Made by a program: the position numbers and the translations under genes. A stretch of 64,000 bases of DNA from Neotamlana sargassicola (lineage in GTDB: Bacteria > Bacteroidota > Bacteroidia > Flavobacteriales > Flavobacteriaceae): the NCBI RefSeq assembly GCF_020523965.1, contig NZ_JAJAPX010000002.1:372001-436000 (forward strand), given 5' to 3'. Below, in pieces: positions 40,125 to 47,997 of this stretch. The first letter of the stretch is position 1, and each line of letters begins with the position of its first letter. The notes beneath the pieces were generated by a model. That model was not told the origin of the DNA and searched no databases. It saw nothing but the letters and a program-made list of their open reading frames with translations.

Positions 40125-41474
40125 TTAAACGGGTTTAATTTCCCATCCTGGTTCGTAAGTTCTAGACCATAATTTCATAGCTTCTCGGTTAAATATTCTT
40201 CCAGTAACTTCATCGACTTCGAAAGATTCATTAATTCTTGAGGCAATGTTTGCATAATGGGTTAGCATTTGGCTAATGGCACCTTGTTCTATAGGTGAAG
40301 TTAATTCTGCTTTACCTCTAATGGCATCAAAAAAGTTTAAGGTATGGGCTACGGTTAAACCGCCACCACCGCCAAGTGTGTTGCCGTTTTCTAATCCCGG
40401 AACAATGTTTTCTTTTATTAGTTTGCCTTTAATATCGTAAAGTTTATAGCCATCTCTGTCGATAAATACAGAGCCATTTGACCCAAATATTATTGTGCCT
40501 CTTCCAGCACCATATTTATCGTATCCATTTCTACTTCGTCCATCCCATTGAATAGTTCTATTACCGGAGAATGTAAATGTCGCTTCCATAGTGTCGTACA
40601 TTTCCCAACCATCATCTTTATAGTGAAACTTACCAGATTTAACTTCAACATGTTCAGGTATTTTAACACCTAAAGCCCAGCGAGCAATGTCTAGTTCGTG
40701 CGTAGCATTATTACCCATTTCGGCAGTTCCGTAGTCCCATCCATACCAATGCCAATTATAATTCCATGTATCATCGGTATAAGCTCGACGTGGAGCTGGC
40801 CCTTGAAAAAGTTCCCAATCTAACCCTTCTGGAGGTGCTGTTTGTACTTGTTTAGGAACGGGACCTCGTTTACTAGTGTAAAAGGCAATGGCGTTGTAAA
40901 CATCGCCAATAACACCGTTATGTATTTCTTTGATAATTTCCTGTGATTGCTGAGAGGAACGCTGTTGGTTTCCCATTTGTATATGTTTGCCATATTTTTT
41001 TTGATAGGCAATAAGTAAATCGCCTTCTGCTAGGTTATGGCTACACGGTTTCTCTAAATATACATGCTTGCCGGCAGCTACCGCCATACAGGCTCCTGGC
41101 GCGTGCCAATGGTCTGGTGTGGCCATAAAAATAGCGTCAACATGTTTATCGTTTAAAATGTTTCTAATATCATTTTCCAGTTTCGGTTTTTGGTTGCTAT
41201 TTTTGGCTACTTCTTGAGCTGCTTTATCTCGTTGACTTTTCATAACATCGCATAAATAACTTAGTTCAATGTTATTACTTTTGTCGTAAATAGGGTGCAT
41301 GTAAGAGCCATAACGTCTCCCTAAACCTTGAATTGCAACATTTATTCTGTCGTTGGAGCCAATAATTTTGTTATAACTTTTTGCCGACATTGCACTCAGG
41401 CTACTTGAAATTAACGTTGTGCCAGCGGCACCTAATGCTGCTTTTTTTATAAAATCTCTTCTGTTTGAACTCAT
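40125..41474 (-). CDS. Gfo/Idh/MocA family oxidoreductase, Tat-exported
   Basis: The start is set at 41474 (MSSNRRDFIKKAALG); an ATG 19 codons earlier would overlap the preceding gene and break the leader. The resulting 449-residue protein has a twin-arginine signal, a Rossmann NAD(P) domain (VAIQGLGRRYG), the family motif EKP in VYLEKPCSHN, MATPDHWHAPGA, and a C-terminal alpha/beta domain with GNNATHELDIARWALGV. Such proteins oxidise or reduce sugars with a tightly bound cofactor; Tat export fits a folded, cofactor-loaded enzyme acting in the periplasm. It follows the DUF1080 gene by 13 bp. The pair recalls the recently described route in which a glycoside is oxidised at C3 and the 3-keto-glycoside is then cleaved by a DUF1080 enzyme. 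Confidence 0.9.
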   Translation of the reverse strand: MSSNRRDFIKKAALGAAGTTLISSSLSAMSAKSYNKIIGSNDRINVAIQGLGRRYGSYMHPIYDKSNNIELSYLCDVMKSQRDKAAQEVAKNSNQKPKLENDIRNILNDKHVDAIFMATPDHWHAPGACMAVAAGKHVYLEKPCSHNLAEGDLLIAYQKKYGKHIQMGNQQRSSQQSQEIIKEIHNGVIGDVYNAIAFYTSKRGPVPKQVQTAPPEGLDWELFQGPAPRRAYTDDTWNYNWHWYGWDYGTAEMGNNATHELDIARWALGVKIPEHVEVKSGKFHYKDDGWEMYDTMEATFTFSGNRTIQWDGRSRNGYDKYGAGRGTIIFGSNGSVFIDRDGYKLYDIKGKLIKENIVPGLENGNTLGGGGGLTVAHTLNFFDAIRGKAELTSPIEQGAISQMLTHYANIASRINESFEVDEVTGRIFNREAMKLWSRTYEPGWEIKPV

Positions 41475-41487
41475 TGTGGTATTTGGT

Positions 41488-42867
41488 TTAGTTGTTAATA
41501 GGACGAATTTTAATATTTTTAAATGATACAAGATCGCCGTGATCTTGTAGCAAAATTTGGCCTTTATCTAATTCGCCAAAATTTGGCCATTTTACATATT
41601 TACTTTCCGAAACTAATTTTTTGTAGTTTTCGCTTTTTCGTTCGTATTCTAAAACTTTCATGCCATTTAACCAATGTTCAATATGATTGTTTTTAGATAT
41701 GATATGAGCTGTATTCCATTCACCAATTGGTTTTACAGGTTTGTTTGGGTCGGCTTTTATTAAATCGTATAAAGAGCTAACGGTGCGGCTTCCTTCGTGG
41801 TTACCTTTTTTTGCGTCTGGGTGTAAATCGTCGTCTAATATTTGAAATTCTAACCCGATTGAAGATCCAGGGCCTTTATTAATCTCGGTATCTACGTAAT
41901 ATTTTATACCACTATTTGCTCCAGGAGTAAGTTTAAAATCGACTTTTAATTCAAAATCGCTAAATTGCTCAGTAGTTACAATATCGCCACCCGCTCTAGA
42001 TTCGGCTCCACCCGAAGATAATACGCTTAAAATACCATCTTCAATTACCCAACCTTTTTCTGGAAAATGATCGAGCTTAGCACCGCGCCAGCCATTTGTG
42101 GTTTTACCATCCCAAAGTAGTTTCCAACCTTTTTTTGCTTCATCTATGGTTAAATTATTTTTTGTAATAATTGGTTCAATAGGGCTTTTTTTGCTGTATT
42201 TTGAAAGACTATCGGTTAAAATATTGATGTTTTTCCAAATTATTTCTGTGCCTTCTTTTTTATCCTTTTTAATACTATGTACTTGTAAGCAAATAAATCC
42301 GCTAGCTGTTTTATCATCAATTAAATGAGAAGCCGGCACACCGTTAATCCATGTTTTAATGGTGTCACCAATTGCTTCAATACGATAATGGTTCCAGTCA
42401 TTTTGTTTAAAAGCTTTTTGCGCTTCGGGGTTTTGCTCTAAAGTGTTAAGCCAGCCACGTCGTGCTTCATCGTAAATTCCCGCACTCCAAGCTCTATCAG
42501 ATGGGTCAATTTCAACTTGATATCCATGAACACGTCCATCTTTGTAATGAGGGAAACTATTGCTTCGTATTTGTATACCGCTATTCATAGTAGAATCAAC
42601 TTTATAATCTAATTCTAAAATAAAATCGCCGTACATTTTGTTAGTAGTTAAAAACGAATTTGGCGTATTATGTACCGTGCTGCCAACAATAGTTCCGTTT
42701 TTAACACTATAATTGGCTTTACCGCCTTTTTGAGACCAACCGTCTAGATTTTCGCCGTTAAAAAGTGAAATCCAAGGTGTTGTATCGGTTGGCGCTTGTT
42801 TACAGTTGTAAAATATAATTAAAATAGCAACGAGAAGTATTTTGCTATAAAATACAGGTTTTTTCAT
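41488..42867 (-). CDS. DUF1080 protein (3-keto-glycoside hydrolase family), tandem two-domain lipoprotein
   Basis: The start is set at 42867 (MKKPVFYSKILLVAILIIFYNC), which gives a lipoprotein signal with Cys22; an ATG 23 codons earlier is less likely. The 459-residue protein contains two DUF1080 jelly-roll domains in tandem: WISLFNGENLDGWSQKGG (from about 31) with NSGIQIRSN, and GWKLLWDGKTTNGWRG (from about 245) with NSGIKYYVDTE. DUF1080 is now annotated as 3-keto-disaccharide hydrolase. The gene is first in the operon with a Gfo/Idh/MocA oxidoreductase, as expected for an oxidise-then-eliminate glycoside cleavage route. Whether both domains are catalytic is unknown; one may only bind sugar. 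Confidence 0.88.
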   Translation of the reverse strand: MKKPVFYSKILLVAILIIFYNCKQAPTDTTPWISLFNGENLDGWSQKGGKANYSVKNGTIVGSTVHNTPNSFLTTNKMYGDFILELDYKVDSTMNSGIQIRSNSFPHYKDGRVHGYQVEIDPSDRAWSAGIYDEARRGWLNTLEQNPEAQKAFKQNDWNHYRIEAIGDTIKTWINGVPASHLIDDKTASGFICLQVHSIKKDKKEGTEIIWKNINILTDSLSKYSKKSPIEPIITKNNLTIDEAKKGWKLLWDGKTTNGWRGAKLDHFPEKGWVIEDGILSVLSSGGAESRAGGDIVTTEQFSDFELKVDFKLTPGANSGIKYYVDTEINKGPGSSIGLEFQILDDDLHPDAKKGNHEGSRTVSSLYDLIKADPNKPVKPIGEWNTAHIISKNNHIEHWLNGMKVLEYERKSENYKKLVSESKYVKWPNFGELDKGQILLQDHGDLVSFKNIKIRPINN

Positions 42868-43136
42868 GTTTAGTTGTTTTAAAAAAATTAATTCACAAGA
42901 TAGAATTAAGAAACAGTAGATTGATGGAGGAATCACTCAAATATATGGATTATTCATTCTATCGGAAAAGATTTTATTGCATTAATTTATGCGGATTTTT
43001 TATTGTAGAACCCTTTCAGGTAGATTTTATATTACACTTTAATTGATTGATGCGTCCATGAATATGAACTGAAAATCCATTTTATGCTTAATTAATAAAC
43101 TTAACTTGGCACCAACAACTAAACAAATAATTATTT

Positions 43137-46100
43137 ATGAAAACAATTAAACTAATGATGGCGGTCATGGTTTTATGCTTAACCAGCATATCATGGGCAC
43201 AGGTAAAAGTGTCTGGAACCGTAACCGATGACCAAGGTTTATCCTTGCCTGGGGTAAACGTAATTGTGAAAGGTAGTAATACTGGAGCTGCCACAGATTT
43301 TGATGGTAATTTCCAGATTGCTGTTAATAATGGAGATGTCCTGGTATTTTCTTATTTAGGATATGTAAATAAGGAAGTTACCTTTTCAGGACAAACGTTT
43401 TTAAATGTAAAAATGCAGGAAGATGCATCAGAACTCGATGAAGTAGTAGTAATTGGTTATGGTTCTGTTAAACGAACCGATTTAACTGGCGCTGTTGCTT
43501 CAATAGGAACGAAAGAAATTACACAACAAAAGAAAACCGATTTAGGGCAAGCCTTGCAAGGTCGTATTGCTGGGGTAGATGTGAGAACCACGAATAATAA
43601 ACCAGGTGCACCTCTTTCTTTTGATATTAGAGGTAATACGGTAATTCAAAATAATGACGAAACTAGAGATGGATTAAATTTTGATGGCGATTTGTCTAAA
43701 CCGCTATTTGTTGTAGATGGTGTGTTTTTCGATGATATTAACATTTTAAATCCATCCGATATTCAGCAGGTCGATATTTTAAAGGATGCTTCTGCAACTG
43801 CAATTTATGGGTCTCGTGGCGCTAATGGTGTTGTAATAATTACAACAAAAAACGGTGTAGAAGGGGTTACTCGTTTTACATACGAAGCTACTGTAGGTAT
43901 TAACTCCGTAGCGAATAAGCCAGATATGTTTACTGGTGACGAGTATGTTGCTTTTGTTGAAGATGTTTTACGAAGCAGCGAATGGCAGGGACTTTTTGAT
44001 TACAATACACCGTATTATCCAACAGTAGATGATTATAATAATGTTGCAATTGATTTTTCTGGAGAATTTAGATCTTCGAATGAAGAAGCCGATAATGTTG
44101 CTAACCGTCGTTATACCGATTGGCAAAACGATTATTTAAAAACCGGTATTCAAACCAGTCACACTATTGCGATGTCTGGTGGTAGTAATGGTTTAACTTA
44201 TAACGGTTCTATTGGGTATTTAAGTAATGAAGGGGTTATGGGAATTGAAAAATTTGAACGTTACAACCTAAGCACTGCTATTACAAAAAAAGTGTCCGAT
44301 AAGTTTACGGCAGGTTTAAAAGCGTATTTATCATTATCTGAAAGAGAAACAGGAAGTAACGAGCTATTTAGAAGTACACTTCGTTTAGCGCCAACTGTAA
44401 ATCCAAGAGATCCAGATGGCAACCTAATTTTATTTCCAGACGATCAAGATGGTAGGTTTACAAATCCATACTACGAAGCATACGAAGATGCTTGGTTAAA
44501 TAATACCAGAGCCTTAGATGTTATTGCAAACGTATTTTTAAATTATACCCCTACAAAGTGGTTAAGTTTTAAAACGCAGTTTGCACCAAACATACGAACT
44601 ACTCGTCATGGGCAACAATTTGGTTTACTAACCAAATCTGCAAGGAATGACGAAACGCGAACTCGCGCTTATTACGACGCGTTTTTCGATACCTCTTATA
44701 CTTGGGATAATATTGTAGATATGAATTTTGATGTGGCTGAAGGACACAATTTAAAAACCACATTGATATCGTCGGTTTATTACAGACAAGATGAATACAG
44801 TAATATTGAAACTAGAAATTTCGACACCGATATCTATCAATATTACAATACCGCAGCAGGTTTAGATGTTAGAACTTATGCAACCGATTACGAAAAAGAA
44901 ACCCTAGCATCTTTCGCCGGTAGATTAAACTATAGTATAGATGATAAATACTTATTTACCTTTACAGGTAGGTATGATGGTTCTTCTAAATTAGCTGTTG
45001 GTCACGAATGGGCATTTTTCCCTTCGGCAGCCTTTGCTTGGAAAGCCAGTGATGAAACATTTTTAAAAAATGTAGATTGGTTAAGTAACTTAAAACTACG
45101 TGTTAGTTATGGTGAGTCTGGTAACGATAATGTTATTGGGCCATATCAATCTTTTGCATTTTTAAACGGTACCGATTATGTTTTTGGAGAGGACCACTTA
45201 AATGGCGTACAAGTAGCCGGTTTAGCTAACCAAGAATTAACATGGGAGCGCTCTAAAGAGGTTAACTTAGGTGTAGATTTAGCCGTAGTTCAAAATAGAG
45301 TGCGTTTAGGCTTAGAAGTTTATAATAAGAAAACGGTTGATGCTATTTTAGGTAAAACTTTATCGGCTATTACAGGTTATGGAACTGCAATTGGTAACTA
45401 TGGTTCGGTAAGAAATAAAGGTGTTGAAATTACATTAAATACAACTAACATACAAACCGAAAATTTTAAATGGACCACCAGCTTAAACTACGCACGAAAT
45501 AAAAATGAAATTATTGAATTGGATGGCGATTTAGATAGTTATCCTTACGGAAATCATGGTGTTCGAGAAATAGGACAACCAGTAGATGCTATTTATAGTT
45601 ACCAATTTGATGGGATATGGCAACTCGATGAGGCTGCAGAAGCCCACACCTATGGAGCCTTCCCAGGGCAATGGAAATATGTAGATCAAAATAACGATGG
45701 TGTTCTAAATCAGGACGATAATGTTGTAATAGGTTCTATATCCCCAGATTGGATTGGGGGTATGACAAATACCTTCTCTTACAAAAATCTAGATTTAACC
45801 ATACAAATGCACGCAAGATATGGAGCTTATGGGCATTCCGAGTTTTATAACAACTTTGCGCCTTGGCAAAACGATGGCGCCAAGTTTAATAAAGTAGATT
45901 TAGATTATTGGTCACCTAATAATCAAGGCGCTAAATATCCAGCAGCACGGTATGCATCAACTGGAAACGATTATTATGTAGATGTAGATTTTATTAAAAT
46001 TGGTAATATCGGGTTAGGATATAATTTTAATCAACCTATGCTAGATAAACTAAAAATGTCAAGTTTAAGGTTAACCCTAGATCTTCAAAACCCATTTACA

Positions 46101-46205
46101 TTTACAGATTATGCAGGACCAGATCCAGAAACTGCATTAGGAAATACCTATAACGCAGGTTATATGATGAAAACAGTTTTATTCGGACTTAAGTTAGCCT
46201 ACTAA
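43137..46205 (+). CDS. SusC-like TonB-dependent outer-membrane transporter
   Basis: The protein has 1022 residues, with a signal peptide ending near TSISWAQ (residue 22). The carboxypeptidase-regulatory-like domain (about 24-100, VSGTVTDDQGLSLPGVNVIVKG) is followed by the segment DEVVVIGYGSVKRTDLTGA, the plug with DILKDASATAIYGSRGANGV, and a large barrel that ends MMKTVLFGLKLAY. It differs in sequence from the susC at 23.2 kb, so it probably handles a different oligosaccharide. It is divergent from the DUF1080-oxidoreductase operon and heads the susC-susD-GH92-GH29-esterase-HTCS series. The 269-bp upstream gap lacks an obvious copy of the three-part repeat seen at the other susC. Confidence 0.96.
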   Translation: MKTIKLMMAVMVLCLTSISWAQVKVSGTVTDDQGLSLPGVNVIVKGSNTGAATDFDGNFQIAVNNGDVLVFSYLGYVNKEVTFSGQTFLNVKMQEDASELDEVVVIGYGSVKRTDLTGAVASIGTKEITQQKKTDLGQALQGRIAGVDVRTTNNKPGAPLSFDIRGNTVIQNNDETRDGLNFDGDLSKPLFVVDGVFFDDINILNPSDIQQVDILKDASATAIYGSRGANGVVIITTKNGVEGVTRFTYEATVGINSVANKPDMFTGDEYVAFVEDVLRSSEWQGLFDYNTPYYPTVDDYNNVAIDFSGEFRSSNEEADNVANRRYTDWQNDYLKTGIQTSHTIAMSGGSNGLTYNGSIGYLSNEGVMGIEKFERYNLSTAITKKVSDKFTAGLKAYLSLSERETGSNELFRSTLRLAPTVNPRDPDGNLILFPDDQDGRFTNPYYEAYEDAWLNNTRALDVIANVFLNYTPTKWLSFKTQFAPNIRTTRHGQQFGLLTKSARNDETRTRAYYDAFFDTSYTWDNIVDMNFDVAEGHNLKTTLISSVYYRQDEYSNIETRNFDTDIYQYYNTAAGLDVRTYATDYEKETLASFAGRLNYSIDDKYLFTFTGRYDGSSKLAVGHEWAFFPSAAFAWKASDETFLKNVDWLSNLKLRVSYGESGNDNVIGPYQSFAFLNGTDYVFGEDHLNGVQVAGLANQELTWERSKEVNLGVDLAVVQNRVRLGLEVYNKKTVDAILGKTLSAITGYGTAIGNYGSVRNKGVEITLNTTNIQTENFKWTTSLNYARNKNEIIELDGDLDSYPYGNHGVREIGQPVDAIYSYQFDGIWQLDEAAEAHTYGAFPGQWKYVDQNNDGVLNQDDNVVIGSISPDWIGGMTNTFSYKNLDLTIQMHARYGAYGHSEFYNNFAPWQNDGAKFNKVDLDYWSPNNQGAKYPAARYASTGNDYYVDVDFIKIGNIGLGYNFNQPMLDKLKMSSLRLTLDLQNPFTFTDYAGPDPETALGNTYNAGYMMKTVLFGLKLAY

Positions 46206-46223
46206 TTTTTAATTCTTAAACAC

Positions 46224-47870
46224 ATGAAAACAAATAAAAATATAAAATCAATAGTTACCATTCTTGCTGTAGCGCTTTGCTTTATTGCTTGCGATGATTT
46301 TATTCAAGAAGATGCATATTCAGATATTACGAGTGAAACTTTTATTGACGAAGATAATGCCGATCAACTTGTAATTGGGGTTTATACAGCCACACGAGCA
46401 GTCTACAGAAATCATGACTATAAATTTGCAGGAACCGATATTTTTACCACAAAAAGTGAATTGTTTGCCTTTAGCAGTGGGAACGATTATAATAATTTTG
46501 TAGCGCCAGAAACCAATGGGGTTTGGAGTGTAAATTATAACGTAATTGCAAAAGCAAATACAGCTCTTAACCGTTACGAAAACCAAGTGAATTGGAGCGA
46601 TACTAATCTAGAAGCTAAAGCTTATGGTATAGCACAAGCACGAGCTTTAAGAGCATTGGCGTTTTTTAATTTAGCAGTGCAATATGGAGGTGTAGTATTA
46701 GATCTTGAAGAACCATTAAGTATTCGAAATGATTACACGCGTTCTTCGGAAGAAGAAACATTTAACTTAATTATTAGCGAGTTAGAAGCAGCCATTCCAG
46801 ATTTGGAAGCAGATCCGCAAATTGGGCGCTTATCGGTTCGAGCAGCAAAACACTTACTATCTGAGGTTTATTTAACAAGGGCGTATAAAACTTTTGCGGG
46901 AACTAACGATTTTCAAACAGCAGCAGATTTGGCTGTAGAAGCTATTGATGGTTATGATATTAGAAGTCAGTCATTTGCTGAGGTGTTTGATTATAGTAAT
47001 CAAATAAACGATGAAATTTTATTCGCAGCCCATTGGGAAAATAATGGTTTTGATGAAGATAGAAATAATAACAAACATTCCTTATTTATGTATAATTTAT
47101 TTGATTTACCCGGTGTTAGTAGATCAAATCAATACGGCGTGCAAGGTGATGGCCTAATGATGACACCATATTTCTATTCTTTATTTGCAGATAACGATAC
47201 ACGTGAAGATGCAACGATTCATCGCGTAATTTATGCCGACGAAGATTCAGCTTGGGAAGACGATATAGTTATTCCTGGAGATACTGTTGTTTATTTTCCA
47301 AAAGAACCTTTAGATGTCGCAGAACTTACCGATAAACTAGATAGATATTGGGTATACCAACCCGATGAATACTTATGGGGAAAGCCAGATGATATTCCAG
47401 GTGTTAATTACACCTATTCTTCAAATCCGTTTTTTATAAACTTTCCAATCATGAAAAAGTTTGATGATGAAATTTATAACGATCAAAATGGAGGGGCTAG
47501 AGATACTTTTATTTTTAGAATAGCAGAAACCCATTTATTAGCTGCAGAGGCTTTTTTAGGAGCAGGAAACACAACTCAAGCGTTGTTTCATATAAATAGA
47601 GTTCGTGAGCGAGCTACAGGAGATGTCGATTTTTATTCAACAATAGATTTAGATGTAATTTTAGAAGAACGCGCTTTAGAATTAGCAGGAGAAACTAACA
47701 GGTGGGCGGTGTTAAAACGTATGGGGAAATTAGAAGAACGCATAGAATTATACAACCCACATGTAATCGATCATGGTGCGTTTGATGCTTCTAAACATTT
47801 ATTACGTCCTATTCCTACCAGAGAAATAGCAATATCACCCAATACCATGGAGCAAAATCCTAATTATTAA
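46224..47870 (+). CDS. SusD-like outer-membrane glycan-binding lipoprotein
   Basis: The protein has 548 residues, with a lipoprotein signal and lipobox FIAC (Cys23) followed by DDFIQEDAYSD. The TPR-type helices (QARALRALAFFNLAVQYGG, RLSVRAAKHLLSEVYLTRAYK) and the SusD C-terminal signature (RIAETHLLAAEAFLGAGN, then LEERALELAGETNRWAVLKRMG, ending RPIPTREIAISPNTMEQNPNY) are clear. It partners the SusC encoded 18 bp upstream. A terminator hairpin follows after about 40 bp, so susCD may be expressed at a higher level than the downstream enzymes, as is common in such loci. Confidence 0.95.
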   Translation: MKTNKNIKSIVTILAVALCFIACDDFIQEDAYSDITSETFIDEDNADQLVIGVYTATRAVYRNHDYKFAGTDIFTTKSELFAFSSGNDYNNFVAPETNGVWSVNYNVIAKANTALNRYENQVNWSDTNLEAKAYGIAQARALRALAFFNLAVQYGGVVLDLEEPLSIRNDYTRSSEEETFNLIISELEAAIPDLEADPQIGRLSVRAAKHLLSEVYLTRAYKTFAGTNDFQTAADLAVEAIDGYDIRSQSFAEVFDYSNQINDEILFAAHWENNGFDEDRNNNKHSLFMYNLFDLPGVSRSNQYGVQGDGLMMTPYFYSLFADNDTREDATIHRVIYADEDSAWEDDIVIPGDTVVYFPKEPLDVAELTDKLDRYWVYQPDEYLWGKPDDIPGVNYTYSSNPFFINFPIMKKFDDEIYNDQNGGARDTFIFRIAETHLLAAEAFLGAGNTTQALFHINRVRERATGDVDFYSTIDLDVILEERALELAGETNRWAVLKRMGKLEERIELYNPHVIDHGAFDASKHLLRPIPTREIAISPNTMEQNPNY

Positions 47871-47912
47871 TAGAATACAATTCAATATTTGAGTTTAGTT
47901 TTTTTAGTTTTT

Positions 47913-47943
47913 ACAGGCAGACTTATTTGTCTGCCTGTTTTTT
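47913..47943 (+). terminator. Terminator or attenuator after susD
   Basis: ACAGGCAGAC (47913-47922) pairs perfectly with GTCTGCCTGT (47929-47938), with a 6-nt loop and a T run. GH92 starts 55 bp later on the same strand, so this may allow partial read-through. Confidence 0.9.
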
Positions 47944-47997
47944 AAAAGCTAGAGATTAAATAAAATAAAGTCTCAATAACAAAACAGCAATACATTT

